64,000 nucleotides of DNA from Roseateles toxinivorans (GTDB lineage Bacteria; Pseudomonadota; Gammaproteobacteria; Burkholderiales; Burkholderiaceae_C): contig NZ_SNXS01000007.1 of NCBI RefSeq assembly GCF_004362525.1, positions 122,220-186,219 of the forward strand, given 5' to 3'. The position numbers were made by a program, and so were the translations under genes. The notes under the pieces were generated by a model. That model ran no database searches. It saw only the letters and a list, made by a program, of their open reading frames with translations, and was not told the origin of the DNA. Shown here piece after piece: positions 1 through 11,552 of this stretch. Numbering within the stretch: position 1 is the stretch's first letter; each line of letters begins with the position of its first letter.

Positions 1-217
1 CGAACTGCGGAAAGCACACCGGGATGCCGCCGCGCACCGCCTTGCCGGACGCAAACACCGCCGTCGGCGAGCAGTAGAGCTGCTCGACCCCACCGGCCGG
101 CTGCCACGCGACCACATGGCCGCCCTGCAGCATCACGGTAGCACGCGCCCCATCGGGGGCGCTGATGGTGATGGCGTCCATGCCTTGATGCTTAGACGGT
201 GCAAAGGCTTTGCTCAT
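1..217 (-). CDS. D-hexose-6-phosphate mutarotase (YeaD-like), 5' part only
   Basis: The first 72 codons of a leftward gene that continues outside the window. The translation begins MSKAFAPSKHQG and contains GGHVVAWQPAGG and RGGIPVCFPQF, which are typical of the N-terminal beta-sandwich of the aldose-1-epimerase-like hexose-6-phosphate mutarotases. The family interconverts alpha and beta anomers of glucose 6-phosphate in the cytoplasm. The ATG at 217 is preceded by a weak GAGA-type ribosome site. It lies downstream of the ATP synthase operon on the same strand but is separated from it by a terminator, so it is probably transcribed on its own. The active-site part is off the window. Confidence 0.75.
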   Translation of the reverse strand, partial: MSKAFAPSKHQGMDAITISAPDGARATVMLQGGHVVAWQPAGGVEQLYCSPTAVFASGKAVRGGIPVCFPQF

Positions 218-235
218 GACGGTTCTCGCTGGCAC

Positions 236-274
236 TTAAAAGACAAAACCCGCCGGACTTGCGTCGGGCGGGTT
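236..274 (-). terminator. Rho-independent terminator of the atp operon
   Basis: Read on the minus strand, AACCCGCC and GGCGGGTT form an 8-bp stem around an 11-12 nt loop and are followed directly by TTTTGTCTTTT. It lies about 60 bases past the atpC stop codon and just before the next gene. Confidence 0.8.
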
Positions 275-290
275 CCTATTAGTCAGTTGA

Positions 291-324
291 GGATGGAGCT
301 TGTCGGGTACGACAAGCTCCATCC
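291..324. repeat. perfect 15-bp inverted repeat with GGTA loop
   Basis: GGATGGAGCTTGTCG, then GGTA, then its exact complement. It sits 9 bases after the atpC stop and before the U-tract terminator. With no T-run of its own it may protect the atp mRNA 3' end or act as a first stage of termination. Confidence 0.7.
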
Positions 325-332
325 CCAAGACC

Positions 333-746
333 TTATTTCTTCCGATACTTCCTCAACGCCGCAATCTGCGCCGCCATAGCCGCAAACTCGCCCTGTGCCT
401 TGGCGAAGTCGATGTCGCTCTTGGCGTTCTTCATCGCTTCCTCGGCCATCTTCTTGGCTTCGGTCGCCTTAGCTTCGTCCAGGTCGTGGCCACGGATGGC
501 GGTGTCGGCCAGCACGGTCACGTGGTCGGGCTGCACTTCCAGAATGCCGCCGGCCACGAACACGAACTCTTCCTGGCCGTCAGGACGCTGGATGCGCACC
601 GCGCCGGGCTTGATGCGGGTGATCAGCGGCGTGTGGCGGGGCAGGATACCCAGCTCGCCGTTTTCGCCCGGCAGCGCGACGAACTTCGCTTCGCCGGAGA
701 AGATCGACTCTTCTGCGGAAACGACGTCGACTTGAAAAGTTGCCAT
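333..746 (-). CDS. atpC: F1Fo ATP synthase epsilon subunit
   Basis: A 137-residue subunit of the central stalk of F1, with an N-terminal beta-sandwich (about 1-85, [20 protein letters not shown]) and a C-terminal helical hairpin that can inhibit ATP hydrolysis. The reading frame is open 32 codons further upstream, but AAGGAAG lies 7 bases before the ATG at 746 and family members start MATF/MANTF, so 746 is chosen. It is the last gene of the operon, after atpD, and is followed by an inverted repeat and a terminator. Confidence 0.95.
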   Translation of the reverse strand: MATFQVDVVSAEESIFSGEAKFVALPGENGELGILPRHTPLITRIKPGAVRIQRPDGQEEFVFVAGGILEVQPDHVTVLADTAIRGHDLDEAKATEAKKMAEEAMKNAKSDIDFAKAQGEFAAMAAQIAALRKYRKK

Positions 747-876
747 CTGAATCTTCCTTAGCTTGTAAAAAGGTTGGATGGGCAGGCAGTAGGGTCTGAG
801 GCTAGGCGCGGCGCGGAAGCGGGCTTCCTGCCCGCTGAGCACCGTAACGACGCATCAGGCCCTAATGCGCCGGCCA

Positions 877-2358
<1,482 letters not shown>

Positions 2359-3228
2359 TTAAACAGCCGCCGCACCCGCCACGATTTCCGACAATTCTTT
2401 GGTGATCGCTGCTTGACGCGTGCGGTTGTAGATCAGCTTCAGTTCGCCGATCACATTGCCTGCGTTGTCGGTCGCAGCCTTCATCGCCACCATGCGTGCC
2501 GAATGCTCGGACGCCATGTTGTCGGCCACCGACTGATAGATCAGCGCTTCAACGTAACGCAGCAGCAGCGCGTCGATCACCGTTTGAGCATCGGGCTCAT
2601 ACAGATAGTCCCAACCGTGCTCGGACTTGTCCGCCTTCATCGAATCGGACGACAGGGGCAGCAGTTGCTGCACCATCGGCTCCTGATTCATCGTGTTGAT
2701 GAAGCGCGTGTAGCACAGATAGACCGCCGACAACTCGCCGGCCGCATACGCGTCGAGCAGGACCTTGACCGGGCCGATCATCTTCTCCAGATGGGGCTGA
2801 TCGCCCATCTGCGTCAGATGCGACACCACCGGCACGCCGATGCGGTTCAGGAAGCCCAGGCCCTTGTTGCCGATGGCCACGGCCTTGGACTTGACGCCCT
2901 TGGATTCGAGGTCCTTCAGCTTGGCCGTCACCGCGCGCAGCACATTGGTGTTCAGACCGCCGCACAGACCCTTGTCGGTCGTGATGACGATGAAACCGGC
3001 AGGCTTCGTCGCATCATTGGTGACCATGAACGGGTGCTTGTACTCGGGCGTCGCCTGCGACAGATTGGCGGCCAGGCTGCGGATCTTTTCGCTGTAAGGG
3101 CGGGCTGCGCGAACACGGTCTTGCGCCTTGCGCATCTTAGACACCGAGACCATTTCCATGGCCTTGGTGATCTTCTTCGTGTTCTCGAAGCTCTTGATCT
3201 TGCCGCGAATTTCCTTGCTTGATGCCAT
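2359..3228 (-). CDS. atpG: F1Fo ATP synthase gamma subunit
   Basis: A 289-residue rotary shaft subunit. The N-terminal helix [20 protein letters not shown] and the C-terminal helix with [17 protein letters not shown] are the conserved coiled-coil pair that fills the alpha3beta3 core, and DKGLCGGLN marks the middle domain. Its length is normal for the family. It is preceded by atpA (77-base gap) and followed by atpD. Confidence 0.96.
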   Translation of the reverse strand: MASSKEIRGKIKSFENTKKITKAMEMVSVSKMRKAQDRVRAARPYSEKIRSLAANLSQATPEYKHPFMVTNDATKPAGFIVITTDKGLCGGLNTNVLRAVTAKLKDLESKGVKSKAVAIGNKGLGFLNRIGVPVVSHLTQMGDQPHLEKMIGPVKVLLDAYAAGELSAVYLCYTRFINTMNQEPMVQQLLPLSSDSMKADKSEHGWDYLYEPDAQTVIDALLLRYVEALIYQSVADNMASEHSARMVAMKAATDNAGNVIGELKLIYNRTRQAAITKELSEIVAGAAAV

Positions 3229-3305
3229 GAATGCTCCTAGCTAGTTGGGGACGTCGCTTGCCGCGCGCTGGCGCTTGAAGTTCGGTCCCGCAGGTTCATG
3301 GGCGA

Positions 3306-4859
3306 TTAAGCGAAAGACTTCTTGAAGGCAGCGACCGCAGCCGACAGTTCGCCTTCGGCGTCCTTGTCCAGCGCCTTGCTGTCTTCGATCTTCTTCAGCA
3401 GCGCGGCGTGGCTGGTCTTCAGGTGCGTGTGCAGACCGGCTTCGAAGGCCAGAACCTTCTTCACGTCCACATCGTCCATGAAGCCCTTGTTCACGGCGAA
3501 CAGCGTGGCGCCCATCAGCGAGATCGGCAACGGCGAGTACTGAGCCTGCTTCAGCAGTTCGGTCACGCGGGCACCGCGGTCCAGCTGCTTGCGGGTGGCT
3601 TCGTCCAGGTCCGAGGCGAACTGCGCGAACGCAGCCAGTTCACGGTACTGCGCCAGGTCGGTACGGATACCGCCGGACTGACCCTTGATGATCTTGGTCT
3701 GAGCCGACGAACCCACGCGCGACACCGAGATACCGGCGTTGATGGCGGGGCGGATACCGGCGTTGAACAGCGAAGTTTCCAGGAAGATCTGGCCGTCAGT
3801 GATCGAGATCACGTTGGTGGGCACGAAGGCCGACACGTCACCGGCCTGGGTTTCAATGATGGGCAATGCGGTCAGCGAACCGGTCTTGCCCTTCACTTCA
3901 CCCTTGGTGAACGCTTCGACATAGTCGGCATTCACGCGAGCGGCACGCTCCAGCAGACGGCTGTGGAGATAGAACACGTCGCCGGGGTAGGCTTCACGGC
4001 CCGGCGGGCGGCGCAGCAGCAGCGAGACCTGGCGGTAGGCAACGGCCTGCTTGGACAGATCGTCATAGACGATCAGCGCGTCTTCACCGCGGTCGCGGAA
4101 GTACTCGCCCATCGTGCAGCCCGAATAGGCCGACACGTATTGCATGGCGGCCGATTCGGCGGCCGAGGCGGCCACGACGATGGTGTACTCCATCGCGCCG
4201 TTGGCTTCCAGGGCACGCACCACGTTCTTGATCGACGAAGCCTTCTGGCCGATCGCAACGTAGATGCAGGTCATGTTCTGACCGCGCTGGTTGATGATGG
4301 CGTCGATGGCAACGGCCGTCTTGCCGGTCTGGCGGTCACCGATGATCAGCTCGCGCTGGCCACGGCCGACGGGCACCATCGAGTCGATCGACTTCAGGCC
4401 GGTCTGCATCGGCTGGTCCACCGACTTACGGGCGATCACGCCCGGGGCGATGCGCTCGATCGGAGCGGACAGCTTGGCGTTGACCGGACCCTTGCCGTCG
4501 ATCGGCTGGCCCAGCGCGTTGACCACACGGCCCTTCAGCTCGGGGCCGACCGGCACTTCCAGAATGCGGCCGGTGCACTTGACCGTGTCGCCTTCGGAGA
4601 TGTGCTCGTATTCGCCCAGGATCACGGCGCCCACCGAGTCACGCTCAAGGTTCAGGGCCAGACCGAAGGTCGGCGTGCCGTCGGCAGTCGCCGGGAACTC
4701 GAGCATTTCGCCCTGCATCGCATCGGACAGGCCGTGCACGCGCACGATGCCGTCGGTCACCGAAACCACGGTGCCCTGATTGCGAATGTCGGTCGAAGTG
4801 CCAAGGCCCTCGATGCGGCTCTTGATCAGTTCGGAAATTTCTGCGGGATTCAGTTGCAT
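3306..4859 (-). CDS. atpA: F1Fo ATP synthase alpha subunit
   Basis: Non-catalytic nucleotide-binding subunit of F1, 517 residues. It starts [13 protein letters not shown], has Walker A GDRQTGKT at about 174-181, and carries the signature [18 protein letters not shown] near 365. Full length, with no anomaly seen. Start codon ATG at 4859, in the standard position between atpH and atpG. Confidence 0.97.
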   Translation of the reverse strand: MQLNPAEISELIKSRIEGLGTSTDIRNQGTVVSVTDGIVRVHGLSDAMQGEMLEFPATADGTPTFGLALNLERDSVGAVILGEYEHISEGDTVKCTGRILEVPVGPELKGRVVNALGQPIDGKGPVNAKLSAPIERIAPGVIARKSVDQPMQTGLKSIDSMVPVGRGQRELIIGDRQTGKTAVAIDAIINQRGQNMTCIYVAIGQKASSIKNVVRALEANGAMEYTIVVAASAAESAAMQYVSAYSGCTMGEYFRDRGEDALIVYDDLSKQAVAYRQVSLLLRRPPGREAYPGDVFYLHSRLLERAARVNADYVEAFTKGEVKGKTGSLTALPIIETQAGDVSAFVPTNVISITDGQIFLETSLFNAGIRPAINAGISVSRVGSSAQTKIIKGQSGGIRTDLAQYRELAAFAQFASDLDEATRKQLDRGARVTELLKQAQYSPLPISLMGATLFAVNKGFMDDVDVKKVLAFEAGLHTHLKTSHAALLKKIEDSKALDKDAEGELSAAVAAFKKSFA

Positions 4860-4957
4860 TGCTTTTCTCCGGTCTGCTTGGCACTTCCGGCACGGGCCGT
4901 CGGCTTGGGGCAGTTTGGATGAGGGGTCAGGTGTTGCAGCAGCAGGGCCGAAAGGCC

Positions 4958-5491
4958 TCAGGCCGCCAGCGCCACCTTCATTTGTTCAAGACGCGCCTTC
5001 ACCGAGGTGTCGAGCACTTCGTCTCCAACCACCACGCGAATGCCACCAATCAACTCAGGTTCGATCTGAACCGTGGCATTGAGCTTGCGGCCAAAGCGCT
5101 TCTCCAGCGTCGCCACCAGCGCACCCATCTGGGCGGGCTCGATCGCGAAGGCGCTGAACACTTGCGCGTCCGACACGCCGGAGCGCTCGTTCACCAGCAC
5201 ATGGAATTGCGCGGCGATTTCGGGCAACACGGTCAGGCGGCCGTTGGCGATCACGGTGCTGAGCAGGTTCTTGGCGGTGTCACCCAGCGGCGTCTTGACG
5301 ACCGCTGCGATCACTTCCATCACCTGTTCGGCCGTGGCCTTGGGGTTGTCGGCGAACTGGCGCAGCTGAGCATCGGCCGCCACAGCGGCCACTGCATCAA
5401 TCTGCTCGACGACCTGCTTCAGATCACCTTTGCTGGCGACCTGGAACAGTGCTTCCGCGTAGGGGCGGGCAAGGGTTGCAAGCTCGGCCAT
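4958..5491 (-). CDS. atpH: F1Fo ATP synthase delta subunit
   Basis: A 177-residue peripheral-stalk subunit (OSCP equivalent). It starts [19 protein letters not shown], the usual delta N-terminal helix bundle, and ends with the conserved stretch [20 protein letters not shown]. The start lies 5 bases downstream of the atpF stop, suggesting translational coupling. Confidence 0.95.
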   Translation of the reverse strand: MAELATLARPYAEALFQVASKGDLKQVVEQIDAVAAVAADAQLRQFADNPKATAEQVMEVIAAVVKTPLGDTAKNLLSTVIANGRLTVLPEIAAQFHVLVNERSGVSDAQVFSAFAIEPAQMGALVATLEKRFGRKLNATVQIEPELIGGIRVVVGDEVLDTSVKARLEQMKVALAA

Positions 5492-5496
5492 GGTGA

Positions 5497-5967
5497 TTAC
5501 AGCTCGGTCTGCAGACGCGTCAGCAACTCGGCGTGAACGCCGGCGTTGACTTCGCGCTTGAGGATCTGCTCAGCGCCCTTGACGGCCAGTGTGGCGACCT
5601 GCTGACGCAGGGCTTCACGTGCCTTCACGGACTCTTGCTCAGCTTCGGCCTTGGCGGCGGCAATGATTTTGGCGCCTTCGTCGCTGGCGCGCGACTTGGC
5701 TTCTTCAACAATCGATTGCGCCAGGCGCTCGGCATCGGCCAGGCGTTGGGCGGCATCGTTGCGGGCGCTGGACAGCTGCTCTTCAACGCGCTTGTTGGCG
5801 TTGCTCAACTCGGCCTTGGCCTTGTCGGCGGCAGACAAGCCGGCGGCGATCTTCTCGGCGCGCTCGTCCAGTGCTTTCACGATGGGCGGCCACACAAACT
5901 TCATCGTGAACCCGACCAAGATCAGGAAGACGATCAGTTGCGCGATCAGCGTAGCGTTAATGCTCAC
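5497..5967 (-). CDS. atpF: F1Fo ATP synthase b subunit
   Basis: A 156-residue peripheral stalk subunit. One N-terminal membrane helix (about 5-25, [20 protein letters not shown]) is followed by a long charged Ala/Glu/Lys-rich helix that dimerises as a coiled coil and contacts delta. Normal length for a proteobacterial b subunit. It lies between atpE and atpH. Confidence 0.95.
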   Translation of the reverse strand: MSINATLIAQLIVFLILVGFTMKFVWPPIVKALDERAEKIAAGLSAADKAKAELSNANKRVEEQLSSARNDAAQRLADAERLAQSIVEEAKSRASDEGAKIIAAAKAEAEQESVKAREALRQQVATLAVKGAEQILKREVNAGVHAELLTRLQTEL

Positions 5968-6059
5968 GTTGGTGCCTCACAAACTATGGGGATCGGATAC
6001 ATCACAGCCTCGTGGCCCGGCGCCAAAGACGCCCAGGCCCAAGCCGCAGTGCGGCTTGC

Positions 6060-6332
<273 letters not shown>

Positions 6333-6375
6333 TTAGAGAGGGATAGAGAAAGGGTGAGAGAAAGAACTCGAAAAA

Positions 6376-7233
6376 TCAGTGGGCGTCGTGGGCTTGCCCG
6401 ATGTACACCAGCGTCAACATCATGAACACAAAGGCTTGCAAGGTGATGATGATCAGGTGGAAGGCTGCCCAGACGAAGCCGGCAATGATGTGACCCACGA
6501 ACAGCGCAATGCCAGTGGCCAGGCCGACCGAGGCAAAGGCGCCGCCCATCAGGGCGATCAGCAGGAAGATCAGTTCGCCGGCGTACATATTGCCGAACAG
6601 CCGCATGCCGTGAGACACGGTCTTGGCCACGAACTCGATGATCTGCATCGCGAAGTTGACGGGGTAGAGGAACCACTTGTCGCCAAACGGTGCCGAGAAC
6701 AGCTCATGCACCCAGCCGCCGGCGCCCTTGATCTTGACGTTGTAGACCAGGCAGACGATCAGCACGCCCAGCGACAAGCCCATGGTGATGGACAGATCGG
6801 CGGTGGGCACCACGCGCAGATAGGCGTGCGGATTGCCGGTGACGGTCTGCCAAATCCAGGGCAGCAAGTCGACGGGCAGCAAGTCCATCGCGTTCAGCAG
6901 GAAGATCCAGACAAACACGGTCAGGGCCAGCGGAGCCACCAGCTTGCGGCTGTTGGCGTTGTGCACGATGCCCTTGGCCTGGTTATCGACCATCTCGACC
7001 AGCATTTCGACCGCAGCCTGGAAGCGGCCCGGACGGCCCGAGGTGGCCGAGCGTGCAGCCAGCCAGAGCAGGAAGCAACCCAGCGCACCGATCAGTATTG
7101 TGAATGTCACCGAGTCCAGATTGATGACGGAAAAGTCAACGACGCCGTGTTGCGGCTGGTTCTGCGCGTGATGCAGGTGGTGAATGATGTATTCACCAGC
7201 GCTCGGGGCGTTTGCGTGGCCTTCGGTTGCCAT
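6376..7233 (-). CDS. atpB: F1Fo ATP synthase a subunit
   Basis: A membrane stator subunit carrying the proton half-channels. The essential Arg lies in RLFGNMYAGEL in the penultimate membrane helices. The frame stays open to a TTG at 7257, but the ATG at 7233 gives MATEGHANAPSAGEYIIHHL, the N-terminus usual in Burkholderiales, so 285 residues are preferred. The gene starts 25 bases after the atpI stop. Confidence 0.94.
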   Translation of the reverse strand: MATEGHANAPSAGEYIIHHLHHAQNQPQHGVVDFSVINLDSVTFTILIGALGCFLLWLAARSATSGRPGRFQAAVEMLVEMVDNQAKGIVHNANSRKLVAPLALTVFVWIFLLNAMDLLPVDLLPWIWQTVTGNPHAYLRVVPTADLSITMGLSLGVLIVCLVYNVKIKGAGGWVHELFSAPFGDKWFLYPVNFAMQIIEFVAKTVSHGMRLFGNMYAGELIFLLIALMGGAFASVGLATGIALFVGHIIAGFVWAAFHLIIITLQAFVFMMLTLVYIGQAHDAH

Positions 7234-7257
7234 GTTTGTCTTGAGCCTCGTCGTCAA

Positions 7258-7788
7258 TCAGCGGCCGCGCCAGAGAAGCGCGAACCAGTTCACTTTCATG
7301 CACACAACCATCGTGATCAGCAGCGCTGGCCAGCTCAGGTTGGGCACCACCTTGGCAGCGATCACCAGCATGGCGATCGCCGCTCCAATCTTCAACATTT
7401 CCCAGAACAGGAAGCCGATGGCAACACCAACGGCCGAGCCTGCTCTTTTCGTCATTCCTCGCGCCAGCAAAGCGCTGGGCAACACCACCGCCGCCACACC
7501 GTAGAGCGCCGACCAGACCACAGCGGCCTTGCCCGTTGCCAGCCACGCGACCAGACAACACACCACGCCCACGGCGGCTTGCATCGCCACCACTCGCCAG
7601 GGTGAGATCGATGGCTGCTCGGCCCGCAAAACCTGCGCTTCTTCGCGGGTCAGGGGCTTGAAAGTCTGCCGCTCGGTCTCATCTTCCCAGCCTGCAACCG
7701 CTTTTGGGGTCGCCTTCGCTGCCGCATTGGGCCCCAAGACACTTACGTCATTCTTGACAAGATCACTCATGGCGGCACTGGTCGTCAT
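7258..7788 (-). CDS. atpI: ATP synthase accessory subunit I
   Basis: A 176-residue membrane protein with four hydrophobic segments in the C-terminal two thirds (about 65-170) after a polar N-terminus. AtpI proteins lead proteobacterial atp operons and help c-ring assembly or Mg handling. The ATG at 7788 has GAAG 5 bases upstream; an internal ATG at 7770 has no ribosome site. The position as first gene behind a good sigma-70 promoter supports the call, though sequence conservation in this family is low. Confidence 0.85.
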   Translation of the reverse strand: MTTSAAMSDLVKNDVSVLGPNAAAKATPKAVAGWEDETERQTFKPLTREEAQVLRAEQPSISPWRVVAMQAAVGVVCCLVAWLATGKAAVVWSALYGVAAVVLPSALLARGMTKRAGSAVGVAIGFLFWEMLKIGAAIAMLVIAAKVVPNLSWPALLITMVVCMKVNWFALLWRGR

Positions 7789-7840
7789 TGCACTTCGGGA
7801 TCAGCAAGAATTTCGGGGCTGCAAGCAGCAAAGCCTCGGA

Positions 7841-7870
7841 ATTATACGTGATAACCCGGTCATCCTCCAA
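7841..7870 (-). promoter_or_regulatory. sigma-70 promoter of the atp operon
   Basis: On the minus strand a perfect TATAAT (7841-7846) lies 18 bases after TTGGAG (7865-7870, three matches to TTGACA). It is 53 bases upstream of the atpI start. Confidence 0.6.
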
Positions 7871-7935
7871 AGCCCGAGCTGCGCGCAAGCCTGTTTCGGT
7901 GACATTGACGGCAAGTCTGCGACCGCGATGGAATG

Positions 7936-7964
7936 GCGGCAATGACGTCTCAGGTCATTGCCGC
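7936..7964 (-). terminator. 11-bp hairpin after the gluconolactonase-like gene
   Basis: GCGGCAATGAC and GTCATTGCCGC are perfect complements around GTCTCAG, 35 bases after the stop codon at 7999. No T-run follows, so it is a terminator or mRNA-end hairpin by position only. Confidence 0.5.
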
Positions 7965-7998
7965 ACCGCGTCGTAGCGCGCCAAATCCGGTGTCCTGA

Positions 7999-8910
7999 TC
8001 AAGCAAGGCGCGCGAAGTTCGCCGGCAGCCCCGGCGTCTCGACACGCAGTTGCAGCACGCAGCCGGCCCAGGGTTGCGCGGCCAGTTCCTCGGCCGGGCG
8101 TTTGTCGCTGGCGCTGGTCACGTACAGGGTGCGCAGGTCGGCGCCACCGAAGCAGGGCATGGTCGGGCAGCGCACCGGCAGCGCGATCTCGCGCAGCAGC
8201 TCGCCCTTAGGTGACAGCTGCAGCAGGCGCTGGCCTTCGTACATGGCCACCCAGTAACAACCTTCGAGGTCCACCGCCGCGCCATCGGGCCGGCCGCCGT
8301 AGTCGTCCAGCGACTGCTCAGCCCCCCGTTTGGCAAAGCTGGCAAAAACGCGGCGGTTGGTGATCCCACCACTGGCGCCATCGAAATCGAAGGCCCAGAT
8401 GGTGTGGGCGCGCGTGTCGGTCCAGTACAGCGTGCGGCCATCCGGGCTCCAGCCCAGTCCGTTGGCCGTCACCGCCTCGCCGACCATGCTAGTGAACTGG
8501 CCATCGGCATAGCGGTACAGCGCGGCCAGGGCCGGCTCGCGTGGCTCGTAAACGGTGCCGGTCCAGAAGCGGCCCTGCGGATCGGCCTTGCCATCGTTGA
8601 AGCGCTGCGTCGCCGTGTCGTAGGGCGCAGCAGCAATGTGAGTGCGCTGGCCGGTTTCGGTGTCCAGGCGCCACAGGCCGTCGCGCTGGGCCAGCAACAG
8701 GCCGCCTCCCTCCAGCGGCGCCAGGCACCCGACCTCGCTGCCCACGTCCCAGCGCTGCAGTTCCTGGGTCAAGGGGTCGAAGCGCAAGACCTGGCACGCC
8801 GGGATGTCGACGTAGTAGAGCTGCTGTTCGGTGGGGTGCCACAGCGGCGATTCGCCGAGGCGGGCGCGGGCGTTGACCGCCAGGCTGACTTGATACAGGG
8901 CTTCGGACAT
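7999..8910 (-). CDS. SMP-30/gluconolactonase-family protein
   Basis: A 303-residue six-bladed beta-propeller of the SMP-30/LRE family. The metal-binding Glu lies in LGESPLWHP at about 18. The blade motif FNDGKADPQGRFWTGT (about 105-120) and NGLGWSPDGRTLYWTDT (about 150) are family hallmarks, the latter carrying the usual Asn and Asp ligands. The family hydrolyses sugar lactones such as gluconolactone with a divalent metal. There is no signal peptide, so it is cytoplasmic. It is 14 bases downstream of the GNAT gene and probably cotranscribed. The actual substrate cannot be read from sequence. Confidence 0.85.
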   Translation of the reverse strand: MSEALYQVSLAVNARARLGESPLWHPTEQQLYYVDIPACQVLRFDPLTQELQRWDVGSEVGCLAPLEGGGLLLAQRDGLWRLDTETGQRTHIAAAPYDTATQRFNDGKADPQGRFWTGTVYEPREPALAALYRYADGQFTSMVGEAVTANGLGWSPDGRTLYWTDTRAHTIWAFDFDGASGGITNRRVFASFAKRGAEQSLDDYGGRPDGAAVDLEGCYWVAMYEGQRLLQLSPKGELLREIALPVRCPTMPCFGGADLRTLYVTSASDKRPAEELAAQPWAGCVLQLRVETPGLPANFARLA

Positions 8911-8924
8911 GGTGGGCAGCGTGA

Positions 8925-9416
8925 TCAGGCCAGCGAGACCTTCAGATAGTGGGCACCCGGCAGCGGGTTGAAATAGAACGGCGGCACTTCCTCGAAGCCC
9001 AGGGTTTCATAGAGACCGCGCGCGGCCTCCATATCATCCATCGTGTCGAGCAGCATCTCCGAATAGCCGGCCTGAGAGGCACCATCCATCAGCGCCTGGG
9101 TCAGGTGGCGCCCCAGGCCAAAGCCGCGGAAAGCCGGCCGCACGAAGAGGCGCTTCATCTCGCAGGCATTCGCATAGTCCACATCGGGCAGATTGCGAAA
9201 GGCGCCGCAGCCGGCCAGCTCCCCATCGACCCAGGCCAGCAGGAACAGGCCGCCGGGTGGCGCGTAGTCGCCGGGCAGACCGGCCAGCTCGGCCTCGAAC
9301 CCCTGGAAGGCCAGATCAAAGCCCAGGCTGGCCGCGTACTCGCGCAGGATCTGGCGGCTGGCATCCCAGTGCTCGACCGTGGCCGGCGTGAGAAGTTGAA
9401 TGACGGGGGGCTGCAT
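8925..9416 (-). CDS. GNAT-family N-acetyltransferase
   Basis: A 163-residue single-domain GNAT protein. The acetyl-CoA pyrophosphate loop is visible as RPAFRGFGLGRHL (about 105), followed by the C-terminal motif ARGLYETLGFEEV. It is small and soluble with no partner domain. It forms a two-gene unit with the gluconolactonase-like gene. The acceptor substrate is unknown. Confidence 0.85.
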   Translation of the reverse strand: MQPPVIQLLTPATVEHWDASRQILREYAASLGFDLAFQGFEAELAGLPGDYAPPGGLFLLAWVDGELAGCGAFRNLPDVDYANACEMKRLFVRPAFRGFGLGRHLTQALMDGASQAGYSEMLLDTMDDMEAARGLYETLGFEEVPPFYFNPLPGAHYLKVSLA

Positions 9417-9460
9417 TGATTGGAGTGGGGACCAGCCAGCAGTTTAGGGCAAGGCCCAGA

Positions 9461-10165
9461 CTACAGGCCCGGCTGGGCACCCAGGGCTATCAACCAGGCC
9501 ACCAACCCGGCGCAGGCGAGCAGCAGGATCAGGGCCAGCAGGCGCGGACCCGCGCCGTCGCGACTGGCCGGCACCTCGGCAGCGAGTTGCTTGTCACCCA
9601 CCAGCATCGGCCGCACCAGGGGTTTGCCGCGCTTGAACACATAGAACAGGATGGCCAGCACATGCAGGGCCACCAGCCCGTAGATGATCCACTGCCCCCA
9701 GTGCTTGTGATAGCCGGTCAGCAGGCTGCTGGTGGCGCCGCTGACGAACCGTATCAAGGGCCCGGTGGTGGCAATCTCGTCATCGGCAAACAGGCCGGTG
9801 CCCACCTGCGCGACCAGTACCGCCAGCAGACCGAACACCGACAGTGCACCCAGAGGGCTGTGGCCGACCTCGAAATGCTCGCCCGGCAGAGGCTTGCCAC
9901 GCAGATAGCGGATCAAGGCCTGCGGGCTGTAGAGGAAGCTGGCAAAGCGCGACCAGCGCCCGCCGACCAGGCCCCACAGGATGCGGAACAGCAACAGGGT
10001 GAAGGCCGCATAGCCCAAGCGCATATGCCAGTCCATCAGATTGCCGCCGATCTTGGCGCTGACGATCGAGCCCACCACGCACAGCGCCAAGCTCCAGTGA
10101 AACAGCCGCGTGGGCAGGTCCCAGACGCGAACCGGGCGAGTGCTGGCTTCGGGCGATGCGGGCAT
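9461..10165 (-). CDS. cytochrome b561-type membrane protein
   Basis: A 234-residue, probably di-heme cytochrome b of the bacterial b561/Ni-hydrogenase cytochrome b superfamily. It starts RVWDLPTRLFHWSLAL, with the His-bearing first membrane helix, and later shows MDWHMRLGYAAF and ALHVLAILFYVF with further candidate heme His residues. About four to five membrane helices. The longer open frame (to 10237) is rejected because AGGAA lies 7 bases before the ATG at 10165 and the family motif starts there. It is divergent from a cytochrome c' gene, suggesting an electron-transfer pair. Confidence 0.85.
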   Translation of the reverse strand: MPASPEASTRPVRVWDLPTRLFHWSLALCVVGSIVSAKIGGNLMDWHMRLGYAAFTLLLFRILWGLVGGRWSRFASFLYSPQALIRYLRGKPLPGEHFEVGHSPLGALSVFGLLAVLVAQVGTGLFADDEIATTGPLIRFVSGATSSLLTGYHKHWGQWIIYGLVALHVLAILFYVFKRGKPLVRPMLVGDKQLAAEVPASRDGAGPRLLALILLLACAGLVAWLIALGAQPGL

Positions 10166-10322
10166 AGGTGTTCCTGACAAGATTGCGACAGGCGCCAAGG
10201 ATGGCGCAAAACCGCGCCCCGCGTCCAGCCCCTGCAAAATACGGCCAGTCTGCGTACACTGCCACGGCGCGGCCGTCGGCCGTGAGCCCTGACCCCATCC
10301 GTCACGTCACCGGAGACCCCGC

Positions 10323-10787
10323 ATGAAGAGAGTTCTGCTTGCTTTGACCTGTGGCCTTTGCGTCGCCCTGCCCGCGGCCGCGCAGTTCCAGAAGCCCGAA
10401 GACGCGATCAAGTACCGCCAAGGCGCCCTCACCGTGATGGCCAGCCATTTCGGCCGCATTGCAGCCATGGCCAGCGGCCGTGCGCCGTTCGACGCCAAGG
10501 CCGCGGCCGAGAATGCCGACATCGTCGCCACGCTGTCCAAGTTGCCCTGGGCCGGCTTTGCTGAAGGCACGGACAAGGGCGCACCGAACCGCGCCAAGGC
10601 CGAGATCTGGAAGGAGAGCGCCAAGTTCAAGGAGGGCTCCGACAAGATGATTGCCGAGGTCGCCAAACTGGAGACCGCCGCCAAGGCGGGCAATCTGGAC
10701 CAGATCAAGGTCGCCGTCGGCGAAGTGGGCAAGAGCTGCAAGGCCTGCCACGACAACTACCGCGCGGAGAAGTACAGCGCGAACTAA
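10323..10787 (+). CDS. cytochrome c' (class II), periplasmic
   Basis: A 154-residue protein with a cleavable signal peptide (MKRVLLALTCGLCVALPAAAQ) and the C-terminal heme site CKACHDNYR, the cytochrome c' arrangement of a four-helix bundle with heme near the C-terminus. Such proteins bind NO or accept electrons in the periplasm. Normal length. It is divergently transcribed from the cytochrome b gene; the shared 157-base spacer presumably holds both promoters. Confidence 0.92.
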   Translation: MKRVLLALTCGLCVALPAAAQFQKPEDAIKYRQGALTVMASHFGRIAAMASGRAPFDAKAAAENADIVATLSKLPWAGFAEGTDKGAPNRAKAEIWKESAKFKEGSDKMIAEVAKLETAAKAGNLDQIKVAVGEVGKSCKACHDNYRAEKYSAN

Positions 10788-10822
10788 GAGCAATTGCCTG
10801 CAGGCCCTCGGCCTGTGGGCTC

Positions 10823-11539
10823 TCAGGCAAAGCCCAGCACGACTCTTCGAGTCATGGCGGACTTCTTCTCAATTTTGGTCACCACCACAGCCCCAATCTC
10901 GACGGTGTTGGCCACATGCGTGCCGCCACAGGGCTGAAGATCGACACCCTCGATCTTCAGCACCCGCACGCGGCCCGAGCCGCGCGGCGGCTGCACGCTC
11001 ATGCTGCGCACCAGCCCCGGATTCGCGTCCAGCTCGGCATCGCTGATCCAGCTGTGGCTGACCGGATGCGCCTCGGCCACCAGGCGCGCCAGGCCCTGGG
11101 TCAGCGTCTCCTTGTCCAGCGGCTCGCTCATATGGAAGTCCAGCCGCGCATAGTCGGCGGTGATCGAGCAACCGTCGACCGGCTGCGGCACCAGCGCGCA
11201 CAGCAGATGGGTGGCGGTGTGAAAGCGCATATGGCGCGAGCGGCGCTCCCAATCGATCTGCGCCTTGACCATGGTGCCGGGGGCGAAGTGCACCAGCAAA
11301 TCCTCCTGCCCGGGCGCGAGCAGATGCAACAGCTCACCGGCCTCGGCACCCTTGCGCGTGTCGGCAATCTGCAGCGCCGTGCCATCGGCCAGTCGCAACT
11401 CGCCGCGGTCACCGGCCTGGCCGCCACCGAGCGGATAGAACACGGTGCGGTCCAGCACCACACCCTGCGCATCGGCGCGCAAGACCATGGCCTCGCATTC
11501 GCGCAGGCTGGAGTCTTCTCGGAATAGCGCTTCAGTCAT
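10823..11539 (-). CDS. alanyl-tRNA editing protein (AlaX type)
   Basis: A 238-residue stand-alone editing domain homologous to the AlaRS editing domain, with the zinc motifs HTATH (about 103) and CGGTHV (about 207) and the glycine-rich FYPLGGGQAGD. The family removes Ser or Gly mischarged on tRNA-Ala. It starts 13 bases after the VOC gene and is the last gene of a seven-gene operon of amino-acid exporters, racemase and aminotransferase. That location is unusual for a translation-quality factor and suggests protection against a misincorporated amino acid. Confidence 0.9.
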   Translation of the reverse strand: MTEALFREDSSLRECEAMVLRADAQGVVLDRTVFYPLGGGQAGDRGELRLADGTALQIADTRKGAEAGELLHLLAPGQEDLLVHFAPGTMVKAQIDWERRSRHMRFHTATHLLCALVPQPVDGCSITADYARLDFHMSEPLDKETLTQGLARLVAEAHPVSHSWISDAELDANPGLVRSMSVQPPRGSGRVRVLKIEGVDLQPCGGTHVANTVEIGAVVVTKIEKKSAMTRRVVLGFA

Positions 11540-11552
11540 GTTTGTCTATCCT

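Noticed and set aside
10794..10830. TTGCCTG ... CAGGCAA hairpin as terminator for cytochrome c'
   Set aside because: It overlaps the AlaX coding end, the stem is imperfect and there is no T-run; may work but not supported enough to list.
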